Source: Chlamydiia bacterium (lineage in GTDB: Bacteria; Chlamydiota; Chlamydiia; Chlamydiales; Simkaniaceae). From it: a stretch of DNA of 64,000 bases. Position 1 is the first letter of the stretch; each line of letters begins with the position of its first letter. The notes under the pieces are model-generated. The model had not been told where the DNA came from, made no database searches, and saw nothing but the letters and a program-made list of their open reading frames with translations. The DNA lies in NCBI GenBank assembly GCA_030429605.1, contig JAUIEV010000002.1, forward strand, positions 62,001 to 126,000, read 5' to 3'. Shown one piece after another: positions 1 through 7,824 of the stretch. The position numbers and the translations under genes are program-made.

Positions 1-7
1 GTCAGGG

Positions 8-568
8 TTAATTTTGCGTTAAATCATCTGGAATTTGAGACATTGCTTCAAACTTTCCACCCTTCATTTTAAGGATTTGAGACCACAGGTGAGAGGATTG
101 TGAAAAAATAAGGTCTTTTTTTGCGGGGTATGTATACCAGAGGCCGCTTTCAACCTCTTGTTCGAGGGCGCCATTTCCCCAACCGGCAAATCCAAAACAT
201 ATGAGGTAGTGCTCATCACTACATTCGTGAGAAAGCTTCTTTAAAAACGTTTCGTCTCCACCGAGATAGACGCCAGGGCAGATTGTAAGCGTCTGTTCAG
301 GAATTGAATCATACCCATGAATAAGCATGATTTGATTCGGTTGCATTGGACCACCAATTCTAAACGAGTGTGGAGTTTTTTTGAGGCTATTGAGAGGGAT
401 TTCTTCAAAGAATGAAGGGTCTTGCATTTTATTAATGATCAGACCAAACGATCCTGCAGGGCTATGATCACAAAGAAGAATAACACTTTTTCGATAGATG
501 CCCTCATCAATTTCAGGACTCGCTAGAAGTAAAGTTCCTTTTGATAGAGGGCTGGATCTGTTTTCCAT
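8..568 (-). CDS. yqgE: YqgE/AlgH family protein (UPF0301)
   Basis: The 186-aa product matches the YqgE/AlgH family over its whole length. It starts with the family's typical GTLLLASPEI stretch, followed by a hydrophobic strand with CDHS and GLIINK, and later GGP and a GYAGWG-like motif (here GFAGWGNGALEQE). The molecular function of the family is not established; some members were linked to transcriptional control. The protein is soluble and has no signal peptide. It lies 3 bases after the mlaD stop on the same strand, so it is probably the last gene of the mla operon. No strong ribosome binding site is visible before the ATG. The family call is confident, the role is not. Confidence 0.9.
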   Translation of the reverse strand: MENRSSPLSKGTLLLASPEIDEGIYRKSVILLCDHSPAGSFGLIINKMQDPSFFEEIPLNSLKKTPHSFRIGGPMQPNQIMLIHGYDSIPEQTLTICPGVYLGGDETFLKKLSHECSDEHYLICFGFAGWGNGALEQEVESGLWYTYPAKKDLIFSQSSHLWSQILKMKGGKFEAMSQIPDDLTQN

Positions 569-571
569 TGG

Positions 572-1774
572 TTACTCAGCTGCAGCGTGAATAAGCTGCT
601 CGTTGTACAATTTGAGGTTGTTTGTCAAAGACTCTGCCTGCCTCATAAGTTCTGCGAAATCACTCTGAAACTTAGGCGACTCAAGGATTCTTTTTCGTTC
701 AGAGCTATTCTCTGCTCGATCAATAACCATTGAAAGTCGTCCCATCGCAGTATTTATAAGGTCGACTTCTCTTTGGAAATATGCTCTAAACTCTTGAGGG
801 GATTCAAGTGAGGCAATTCCGGATGCATTTCTTGCACGAGTTTTTTGCCACGTTTTATTGAGATTGAAGAAGAGTCCATATTGATTAAAGTCGTTCAAGA
901 GCGTATTTGCCTTAGACATAATTGATTGAACTTGAAGATACATTCCGTCATCGACAAGAAGTTTTCCAAGTGTGCTATCACCTTCTTGAAGCCTACTTGA
1001 AATATACTGTATTGACTGAGACACCTGTTTGAAATTCTGCATCATGATGCCTGCATTTTCAAATACATTGTCTTTCTTAAGGACAGCTAAAGCCTCATTT
1101 GCGCCATGCATGACTTCAGCAAAATTTTGGATTGCAACAGAGCTTTCATCGACAACGTGGAGCTTGTTAATCCGCTCAATTGCAACAGCAGCTTCACTCA
1201 TTGCATCATCAAATGCTCTAATGGCTGCACCCAGCTCAGTCCCGTTTTGGTCAATCCAGATGTTTACTTTATCAAGGGTTTCTTCAACTTTATCAGCAAC
1301 TTGTGCAAGCTCATTGAACGTACTTTCAAAAGGATCTACGGACTCAGCATAAATAGGCGTTTTCGCAGTGACTCTTTTAGGTACAACGCCTTTTGGCGGG
1401 GCTTTGGGTATAATCGCAATAGATTTTTCTCCCAAGAGCCCAGACGTTGCTATTGTAAACTCATCTGTATTAAATGCTCGTACATGTGAATCGATTTTAA
1501 GCACAAGTTGGTAAAAATAGACCTGGCCAAGTGCATCTGTCGGCTGCTGCCTTGCATCTGGAATTTGCTCAATTTTTGCTACTTCACCAACAGGCTTTCC
1601 AGCAAACATAACACGCGTTCCAACAGAGATACCATTGATATTAGAAAACCGCATAATAAGCGTTTGATCTCCATCGCCAACTGTTGGCTCAAGAAAGAGG
1701 ATCATGCCAACAACGAGTCCGCAAGCAACTGCGACAAAAAGACCAATAAGCATGTTCTTCATATAATCAATCAT
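572..1774 (-). CDS. mlaD: MlaD-like MCE-domain protein of a lipid ABC transporter
   Basis: This is a 400-aa protein with one N-terminal membrane helix (about residues 8-28) followed by an MCE domain (about 37-115, with the GISVGTRVMFAGKPVGEV pattern) and a long, mostly helical C-terminal part. MCE proteins of this type form periplasmic hexamers that bind lipids and pass them between inner and outer membrane with the MlaE permease and MlaF ATPase. It follows mlaF with an 8-base overlap, and mlaF follows mlaE, so the three genes form one operon. The protein is longer than E. coli MlaD (about 180 aa) because of the C-terminal helical extension, as in MCE proteins that build longer tubes. Substrate direction cannot be told from sequence. 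Confidence 0.9.
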   Translation of the reverse strand: MIDYMKNMLIGLFVAVACGLVVGMILFLEPTVGDGDQTLIMRFSNINGISVGTRVMFAGKPVGEVAKIEQIPDARQQPTDALGQVYFYQLVLKIDSHVRAFNTDEFTIATSGLLGEKSIAIIPKAPPKGVVPKRVTAKTPIYAESVDPFESTFNELAQVADKVEETLDKVNIWIDQNGTELGAAIRAFDDAMSEAAVAIERINKLHVVDESSVAIQNFAEVMHGANEALAVLKKDNVFENAGIMMQNFKQVSQSIQYISSRLQEGDSTLGKLLVDDGMYLQVQSIMSKANTLLNDFNQYGLFFNLNKTWQKTRARNASGIASLESPQEFRAYFQREVDLINTAMGRLSMVIDRAENSSERKRILESPKFQSDFAELMRQAESLTNNLKLYNEQLIHAAAE

Positions 1775-2546
1775 TCTTTGTTCTCCTTAAGGAACGTGGA
1801 TCTTGGGATATTTGTTTTCGTAAAAATGCAATGATCGGATCATCGATTTCTAAAAACGGCTCCGGTGTATCAACATATGCAATTTTTCCCTCGTTATGCA
1901 GTGCGAGCCTATCTGAAACATATAATGCCGAAACAATATCGTGCGTAACCACAATGGACGTCGCTTTCAGCTCTTCTTGTGTTTTTACTATGAGCTCATT
2001 AATTTGCATAGCAGTAATTGGATCAAGTCCAGTTGTCGGCTCATCGTAGAGGAGGTATTTTGGCCTGTATACAATGAGTCGAGCAAGACCTGCTCTTTTT
2101 CTCATACCACCAGATAAGTCAGCTGGCATTTGGTTTTGTGTTCCTGCAAGGCCCACTATTTCCAGCGCGTGATCAACCCGGTCATCGATTTCACTTTGCG
2201 AGAGTTTTTTTCCAGTCTCTAAGTCACCATTTTGGGCGAGAAAAAAACCGGTATTCTGTGCAACCGTCAAAGAATCAAAGAGCGCTGCACCTTGGAAAAG
2301 CATTCCCATTTGCATAGTCGCATGGTACAGAGCTTGCCCTTTCAGCGTGTCGACACGAACACCATCAACTTCTATTGAACCAGAATCCGGTGGCGTAATA
2401 CCAATAATGTGTTTGAGGAGGACACTTTTTCCGACACCGGAGCGACCAAGGATCGTGAGCGTTTCTCCTGTTTGCACATCAAGGGTGAGTCCTTGTAAGA
2501 CTTGGTTTTTTCCAAACCGTTTCCAGAGATCTTTAATTACTATCAT
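1767..2546 (-). CDS. mlaF: ABC transporter ATP-binding protein, MlaF type
   Basis: The 259-aa ATPase has Walker A GRSGVGKS (residues 34-41), the signature LSGGMRKR (144-151, the GMRKR form typical of MlaF), Walker B LLYDEP (165-170) and the following TTGLDP D-loop. It would power the MlaE permease for phospholipid or other lipid transport across the inner membrane. The ATG overlaps the last codons of mlaE by 4 bases and its end overlaps mlaD by 8, which indicates translational coupling in an mlaE-mlaF-mlaD operon. Nothing in the catalytic motifs is missing. Confidence 0.95.
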   Translation of the reverse strand: MIVIKDLWKRFGKNQVLQGLTLDVQTGETLTILGRSGVGKSVLLKHIIGITPPDSGSIEVDGVRVDTLKGQALYHATMQMGMLFQGAALFDSLTVAQNTGFFLAQNGDLETGKKLSQSEIDDRVDHALEIVGLAGTQNQMPADLSGGMRKRAGLARLIVYRPKYLLYDEPTTGLDPITAMQINELIVKTQEELKATSIVVTHDIVSALYVSDRLALHNEGKIAYVDTPEPFLEIDDPIIAFLRKQISQDPRSLRRTKND

Positions 2547-3376
2547 TGGCCATACATATGGTGGTTAAGTTGATTCAGTCCAAGTGTGACGAAAAAATTG
2601 AAGAAGAGTATGCACGTATAGCAAATAACAACACTGTTTGTTGTTGAACGACCAACACCTTCTGCGCCACCGTAGGTTGTCATTCCCTTGTAGCATGAAA
2701 TGGTTATAATAACGAGACCGAAGAGTATAGACTTGATGAGTCCAATTGCAAGGTCGAAATATTGAATGTAGACAGGCATTGGATCAAAATACTGGGTTGG
2801 CGGCATTTTGAAATAAAATACTGAAATAAGATATCCCCCGAAAATTCCCATGACTGCACTAAAGACAGTTAAAAGAGGCGTCATAAAGAGGCCGGCAAGA
2901 TATCTTGGAGCGAGAAGGTGTTGGTGCGGATTCACAGCCATTGTTTGTAAAGCATCTATCTGCTCTGTTACCTTCATTGTTCCAAGTTCAGCACACATTG
3001 CAGCGCCAATTCTTCCGGTAATCATAAATGCGGTGAGGACTGGGCCAAGCTCTGTAATCATTGCTTTTGCAACCATAAGGCCTGTTGTCCCGGTCAGTCC
3101 CTTATCTCCAAGCTGGAAAAAGGCCTGTGTTGCAAGGACTAGTCCAGTTGAAAGCCCCGTCATTGCCACAACGGGAAGTGACAGCACGCCAATGTGGTAC
3201 ATTTGCTCTCTGATTAAATGCCACTGAGGTGGTTTTTTGAGCGTGGCAAGAAGAACAGCACCTACCTGACGCATGTACTCACCAACGAGAGCGAGAAAAG
3301 AAAGCTTTTCTCCAAGGCTTACAAGCCATTCTGTAGTATTAGGACTCTTTTCTTGCGTTACATCAGTTTCTGACAC
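2543..3376 (-). CDS. mlaE: ABC transporter permease, MlaE type
   Basis: The 277-aa integral membrane protein has the MlaE/YrbE permease pattern: an N-terminal amphipathic segment, then GLSTGLVLATQAF, the strongly conserved region around ELGPVLTAFMITGRIGAAMCAELGTM (residues about 112-137), and several membrane helices up to the C-terminus. It forms the membrane core of the lipid transporter with MlaF and MlaD encoded directly downstream. The start is a GTG at 3376 preceded at good spacing by AGGAAGG. The gene is first in its operon. No outer membrane MlaA or periplasmic MlaC is visible in this window. Confidence 0.93.
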   Translation of the reverse strand: MSETDVTQEKSPNTTEWLVSLGEKLSFLALVGEYMRQVGAVLLATLKKPPQWHLIREQMYHIGVLSLPVVAMTGLSTGLVLATQAFFQLGDKGLTGTTGLMVAKAMITELGPVLTAFMITGRIGAAMCAELGTMKVTEQIDALQTMAVNPHQHLLAPRYLAGLFMTPLLTVFSAVMGIFGGYLISVFYFKMPPTQYFDPMPVYIQYFDLAIGLIKSILFGLVIITISCYKGMTTYGGAEGVGRSTTNSVVICYTCILFFNFFVTLGLNQLNHHMYGQ

Positions 3377-3455
3377 GACCCTTCCTGAAGCTCATTGCGA
3401 CATAGATTTTGATTGTAGGGGAATGTCCGTTTAGGGTCAAAAAAAAATAGAGAAG

Positions 3456-3482
3456 AAAAAAAGGGCCCCGTAAAAAGGCCCT
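3456..3482 (-). terminator. Rho-independent terminator of the type III secretion operon
   Basis: Read on the minus strand, AGGGCC pairs with GGCCCT across a short loop and is followed by seven T residues. It lies 13 bases after the stop codon of the last gene of the operon that runs from 6269 down to 3495, and before the mla operon start. Confidence 0.75.
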
Positions 3483-3494
3483 GTCTTGAAAAGA

Positions 3495-3968
3495 TTAGCG
3501 AGCTTTTACAGCCTGTGCGAACGACTCAACTGCTTGCTCAAGCATACGCCTAAAGGCTTCAGTTGCATTTTCTCGTTTTCCAAATGCTTGATCAGTATTG
3601 TGTGTGACACGTTCTGATAAAGAGCGCTGATGCTTTATTTGTGTCAATCGAGCTTGCATTCTTGTATCTTGAAATTCTCCGACAGGTTTCGCGGCTTCTG
3701 ACCACACAGTGACTGCGGCGTGGACAGCCGCCCCAATTCGACCTCCGATGTGCCTAGTAAAAGTAGTTGCAAGAGTACATGCGCCCGCTGATCCTGGAAG
3801 AAGGAGCTGCATAATGGACCTTGTGTAGAGTTCATTTGCTTCCGTCTCATGTGTGCGTCCCGTCTCTTGAGACGAACAATTTCCCTGACATCTCTCATCC
3901 ATGAGATGCCGGAGTTCTGAGGCATTGTCTGCTGCTGCTGCTCTTCGAAGGGCTACAATCATACTCAT
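3495..3968 (-). CDS. Hypothetical protein at the end of the type III translocator operon
   Basis: The 157-aa protein is not recognised. It is Ala-rich, has one weakly hydrophobic central stretch (around residues 52-80, LLLPGSAGACTLATTF and a following Gly/Ala segment) and an amphipathic C-terminal helix ending in SFAQAVKAR. It is the last gene of the operon that also encodes an LcrH/SycD chaperone and a YopB/CopB-like translocator, 13 bases after the latter. In Chlamydia the chaperone operons encode two translocators (CopB and CopD), so a reduced CopD-like partner is one possibility. The sequence is too short and divergent to claim it. An alternative overlapping frame looks like a shadow. Confidence 0.6.
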   Translation of the reverse strand: MSMIVALRRAAAADNASELRHLMDERCQGNCSSQETGRTHETEANELYTRSIMQLLLPGSAGACTLATTFTRHIGGRIGAAVHAAVTVWSEAAKPVGEFQDTRMQARLTQIKHQRSLSERVTHNTDQAFGKRENATEAFRRMLEQAVESFAQAVKAR

Positions 3969-3981
3969 TTTTTTACTCCTT

Positions 3982-4857
3982 TTACCCTGCTAATATTTGA
4001 CGCTTTGCTTCATGAAGCGCTCTTAACGTTTGATTCATTTTTTTTACTAACGCATTCATCTGCTGCACAGTTTGCTGCATAGTATCACGCGTTTTTTCTA
4101 TATCTCGCTCTACCTCTTTTGACGTCGCCTCTTTTTTTGCTAAAAGTGCATCAATATGACTAAGAGAAGATTCAGAAACTGCTTTCCCAATCATCGAGGT
4201 ACCTTTCATGACTCCAAGAGCACACTGGCCAATGGTTGCAACTGCTTGCGGGAGGTTGTGTGCAATTTCATTCCACGAGACCACGCCGCCAATAAGTGAT
4301 AAACCGGCTCCTAAAACTGCGAGCGTGCCTGCAAGCTGTGGATCACCGCCGTAGTTGCTCAACGATAACGCAGTGATTGAGCTGACACCTCCAACAATAA
4401 GGGCTCCTCCGGAAAGTATACCAATAGGAGAGCCTGTTGCGATAAGTGCTCCGCCAGTCAATATCGAGCCGGCACTTGTCAAAAACTGAGCAACATCTGC
4501 AAGCATGCCCCACATCGAGACTTCGGTCGCTTTTGCATTCCTTTTTTCAATCTCTTGCATAACAGATTCGTTTGTTCGAGCAAGAATCGCCTGAGCATTT
4601 GAAAGTCTTTTGGTGTCGAGTTCGAGTGCTTTTGTTGTTGTTGCTTCTTGCATTTCGAGTAGTTGAGCAAGTTTTTCTGCAACAGGAAGCTTTGGACGCG
4701 AAATGAGTGGAGGGCTTTCAGAGAGTGATGCCTCCATGTGATCGAGCGTAGCACCCACGCCAAGTGGTGTTTGTCTTGCTTCTACGGCATCGTGTTCAAT
4801 CTCTTCTAGAGGTGTTGTGTGAACAACAGGGTTTGATCGTACTGCATCAATCCGCAC
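3982..4857 (-). CDS. Type III secretion translocator-like hydrophobic protein (YopB/CopB type)
   Basis: The product is 291 aa from a GTG at 4857. An upstream ATG in frame would add 25 residues, but the GTG is preceded by GGGAGG six bases away and overlaps the stop of the chaperone gene, so it is preferred. Residues about 115-215 contain clustered hydrophobic segments rich in Gly, Ala and Ile (for example SAGSILTGGALIATG and LAGTLAVLGAGLSLIGGVV). They are flanked by long amphipathic helices, with a C-terminal coiled coil. That layout and the adjacent LcrH/SycD-type chaperone fit a pore-forming translocator delivered to the host-derived membrane. The family is assigned by architecture and context more than by detailed sequence identity. 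Confidence 0.7.
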   Translation of the reverse strand: MRIDAVRSNPVVHTTPLEEIEHDAVEARQTPLGVGATLDHMEASLSESPPLISRPKLPVAEKLAQLLEMQEATTTKALELDTKRLSNAQAILARTNESVMQEIEKRNAKATEVSMWGMLADVAQFLTSAGSILTGGALIATGSPIGILSGGALIVGGVSSITALSLSNYGGDPQLAGTLAVLGAGLSLIGGVVSWNEIAHNLPQAVATIGQCALGVMKGTSMIGKAVSESSLSHIDALLAKKEATSKEVERDIEKTRDTMQQTVQQMNALVKKMNQTLRALHEAKRQILAG

Positions 4858-5329
4858 GAGCAGCCTCCCATTGGTCAAGCATAACACGAGCGCGTTCAAT
4901 CTCTTCAGCAAGCTGAGGAGATTCGTCAGCAATTTGCAAAAACAAATTCATCGCTTTTTTTCCTTCCTCAATATCGCCCAGCGAATAGTAGCATTCACCT
5001 GCGTGAAAGTGCGGAAGAGGGTTTTGCCCATCGAGGAGTGCACACATAGCCCAGGCAGAGAGCGCTTCAGTAAAACTTTTTTCCATTTGCAGGCAAGATC
5101 CCATGCCAAACCAGTACTCACTCTGAAGTGGTTTTGCGAGAACAAGCTGATGGAAAATGCGTTTTGCTTGAGGGTAATCACCCGTTTCGTACAGGCCGTA
5201 TCCAACAGTATACAGTGTTGTGAAGTCCTCTTTTGTAAACGTCTCAATTGGGATTGGCTTTCCTTCTTGAATCAGTCGTCCAAGTTTTGAGAGAGCTTCT
5301 TCCAATGTCTTTTTTGTTTCAACGTCCAT
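4847..5329 (-). CDS. lcrH: LcrH/SycD-type type III secretion chaperone (TPR)
   Basis: The 160-aa protein has about three tetratricopeptide repeats in the arrangement of class II type III secretion chaperones: GYGLYETGDYPQAKRIFHQL, then GMGSCLQMEKSFTEALSAW, then FHAGECYYSLGDIEEGKKA. SycD and LcrH members hold translocators in a secretion-competent state in the cytosol. The next gene overlaps its 3' end and encodes a hydrophobic translocator-like protein, its probable client. Chlamydial genomes usually carry two such chaperones (lcrH_1, lcrH_2). Which copy this corresponds to cannot be decided here. Confidence 0.88.
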   Translation of the reverse strand: MDVETKKTLEEALSKLGRLIQEGKPIPIETFTKEDFTTLYTVGYGLYETGDYPQAKRIFHQLVLAKPLQSEYWFGMGSCLQMEKSFTEALSAWAMCALLDGQNPLPHFHAGECYYSLGDIEEGKKAMNLFLQIADESPQLAEEIERARVMLDQWEAARAD

Positions 5330-5345
5330 AGAGCCTTCCCTTTGG

Positions 5346-6269
5346 TTATGCTCCTGTTCTCTGTGCTATTGTTCGACGAGCTTCTTGATCCATCTCAAGC
5401 ATGTTTTTCATGATATCGATAATAATGGTATACAGCTGGACAAACGTATGCATCTCATTTGACAAGTCGGAAATGTTACCTTGGGTACGGATTTTCATCA
5501 GCTCTAATTTTTCGCAAAATCGGCGTACGCCTTCATCGGTTGGCTCAAATCCTTCTTCAAGTTCTGGCAGGTCGACATAGTCACTTAGCCCATCGAGGTC
5601 TTCACACAGCTCACAGAGAAGGTCTCGTGCTTCATTATATTTTGCTTCAAAAACTGTTCTATCAACACCTTGACCACTTGCTCTTTGCTCATACATCGCA
5701 GAGAGGTCTCCCTGGATGATTGCCAGTTGGCGGTTTCTCTTTTGCGTCTTATCAATAGTCTTTTGAATCAGATTTTCGTGGTGCACATCATAGATGCTCA
5801 TAAGATCAATTGAGCTTTGCCCTAAAGATCCGCGAGTTTTAGCAGGTGTGAGAATAGATGGTGCATACGCCGCAGCATCGGCACGATCTCTGAATGTTTG
5901 AAATTGGAGTAACGGTTCGAGGGCTTCTCTCAGTAAAAGAGCGTCTTCATCATTTTCCTGCGTTACGCGGGTCAAAAATGCATCAAGAGAGCCGGTTGAT
6001 AATTCAGATATATCGAGAGGAAGTTCTTCTTCGAGATGCGGGTAGCTCATGTCAATTGAAGCATGAAGCCTTCCATACAATTCAGCGACGTGTCTTAAGT
6101 GCCCCTCAATCTCTTCTTTTCTTGGCGTTGCTGCTGTTGCCGCAAGCTGAAGCTGGTGCATTGCTGCTCTCAATGCCGCGCTCACATCTCCCAGTTCATC
6201 AATACTTCTCTCTTGAGGGAGAGAAGGTGATGCCTCATCTCCTCTAAGAAGGTGAATGCTATGTGCCAT
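5346..6269 (-). CDS. Hypothetical helical protein, first gene of type III translocator operon
   Basis: The 307-aa protein has no recognised family. It is acidic, predicted mostly helical, and lacks a signal peptide or convincing membrane helix. The only hydrophobic patch is near the C-terminus (VQLYTIIIDIMKNML, about residues 277-291). It stands first in the operon with the LcrH-like chaperone and the translocator, 16 bases before the chaperone start, and has a promoter upstream. A role as secreted substrate, needle-tip-like factor or co-chaperone fits the context, but nothing in the sequence decides between them. The ATG is preceded by GAGAGGAAAT. Confidence 0.75.
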   Translation of the reverse strand: MAHSIHLLRGDEASPSLPQERSIDELGDVSAALRAAMHQLQLAATAATPRKEEIEGHLRHVAELYGRLHASIDMSYPHLEEELPLDISELSTGSLDAFLTRVTQENDEDALLLREALEPLLQFQTFRDRADAAAYAPSILTPAKTRGSLGQSSIDLMSIYDVHHENLIQKTIDKTQKRNRQLAIIQGDLSAMYEQRASGQGVDRTVFEAKYNEARDLLCELCEDLDGLSDYVDLPELEEGFEPTDEGVRRFCEKLELMKIRTQGNISDLSNEMHTFVQLYTIIIDIMKNMLEMDQEARRTIAQRTGA

Positions 6270-6311
6270 ATTTCCTCTCTTTTGAATGTATAGAGTATCC
6301 CTACGCTATCA

Positions 6312-6340
6312 ATCATAAAAATCCGGTACAATTGGCTCAA
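6312..6340 (-). promoter_or_regulatory. Predicted sigma70-type promoter of the type III secretion operon
   Basis: On the minus strand TTGAGC and TATGAT are separated by 17 bases, about 40 bases upstream of the first ATG of the operon. The -10 matches the consensus at five of six positions. Prediction by eye. Confidence 0.5.
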
Positions 6341-6492
6341 TGAAAAAAAGAGCCCTGGAGGTATTAAAAAACAAAATAACATTATGTGGGGTACATTTTT
6401 TTTGAACTTTCGCTGAGATACAGAAAAATGATTGTATGTAGCAAAAAAAACAGTTGTACATTAGGATGCTTCTTTTTTTGAAATGAGGCAGT

Positions 6493-7767
6493 ATGAAGGT
6501 TGAAACGAGATCTGAAGCATTAGCTGAAAAAAGTACACACTATATTTTAGGAGGCGTCAATTCGCCAATTCGAACCTTTCAAGGAGTTGGGTGCGATCCA
6601 CTCATAGTTGCAAGTGGAAAGGGTTCAAAAATATATGATGTAGAAGGGCGAGAGTATACTGATTACTGTATGAGTTGGGGCGCAATGATTCTAGGTCATG
6701 CACACCCTCAAATCCTTTCTTCAGTTGAGAAAAGAATTCATCTCGGTACATCCTTTGGAATTACTTCAGAAGAAGAAATAGCGATAGCAGAAAAAATTGT
6801 AACGGATGTTCCGTCTATTGAACGTGTTCGTTTTGTCTCTTCTGGAACAGAGGCGACAATGACTGCCGTTCGCATAGCTCGTGGATTTACTGGCAGAGAA
6901 TATCTTGTAAAGTTTAATGGAAATTATCACGGGCACGCCGACCTTTTTCTTGTAAAAGCTGGATCAGGTGCAACATCATTTGATGACGATTCATTTTCCG
7001 CAGGAGTTCCTCGCGCAGTTGTTGAAAAAACCATCTCTATTCCGTACAACGACATTAAAGCCGTCTCAGAAATTTTTGCTGAATACAGCGGGAAAATAGC
7101 GGCTGTTATTGTCGAGCCGATTGCCGGAAACATGGGACTTGTTCCTGCAACACAGCGCTTTTTAGAGACGCTTCGAGATGTAACACAAAAAGATGGTTCA
7201 CTGCTCATATTTGATGAGGTGATTTCAGGGTTCCGTGTTGGCATGACAGGAGCTCAGGGGCATTATGGAATAGAACCTGATTTGACAACCTTCGGCAAAA
7301 TTATTGCAGGCGGATTTCCTGCAGCAATGGTTGGAGGAAAAGAAGAAATCATGAATGTTTTAGCACCAATTGGAACGGTCTATCAGGCTGGAACGCTTTC
7401 TGGAAATCCGGTCGCCATGGCTGCTGGATTTGCAGCAATACAAACGCTGGAGAATGAGAAGGTGCATGCACACTTAGAAGAGCTTGGCAGGTATCTTGAA
7501 GAAAAAATAGTAAAGGTGCTTACTTCAGGCATATTTAGGCGTATTGGATCCATGTTTACCATCTTTTTTATGGACGAGCCTCCAATGAATCAAGAAGATG
7601 TTGCTCGCGCTGATATATCTCGATTTAACGCCTATTTCTCGCATATGCTCTCACGCGGGATATATGTCCCACAATCACAGTTTGAATGCGGTTTTTTATC
7701 AGTGGCACACACTGTTGAAGATATTGATGCATTTGTTGATGCTGTTTCTTCTTTTGAAGAGATGTGA
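6493..7767 (+). CDS. hemL: Glutamate-1-semialdehyde 2,1-aminomutase
   Basis: The 424-aa PLP enzyme converts glutamate-1-semialdehyde to 5-aminolevulinate in the C5 route of tetrapyrrole synthesis. Family motifs are present in order: GGVNSPIR near the N-terminus, SWGAMILGHAHP, SSGTEATMTAVRIARG (PLP phosphate site), NGNYHGHAD, LIFDEVISGFR, and the PLP lysine in TTFGKIIAGG (Lys269). Length is typical. The start ATG has TGAGGC upstream. It is transcribed away from the type III secretion operon. The gene is monocistronic or leads into the NfeD-type gene 57 bases downstream. Confidence 0.97.
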   Translation: MKVETRSEALAEKSTHYILGGVNSPIRTFQGVGCDPLIVASGKGSKIYDVEGREYTDYCMSWGAMILGHAHPQILSSVEKRIHLGTSFGITSEEEIAIAEKIVTDVPSIERVRFVSSGTEATMTAVRIARGFTGREYLVKFNGNYHGHADLFLVKAGSGATSFDDDSFSAGVPRAVVEKTISIPYNDIKAVSEIFAEYSGKIAAVIVEPIAGNMGLVPATQRFLETLRDVTQKDGSLLIFDEVISGFRVGMTGAQGHYGIEPDLTTFGKIIAGGFPAAMVGGKEEIMNVLAPIGTVYQAGTLSGNPVAMAAGFAAIQTLENEKVHAHLEELGRYLEEKIVKVLTSGIFRRIGSMFTIFFMDEPPMNQEDVARADISRFNAYFSHMLSRGIYVPQSQFECGFLSVAHTVEDIDAFVDAVSSFEEM

Positions 7768-7824
7768 TCGTACAGACAAAAAAATAGGAGTGAGGTATGT
7801 TTGGGAAAACAAGAAGAGTTTTTC

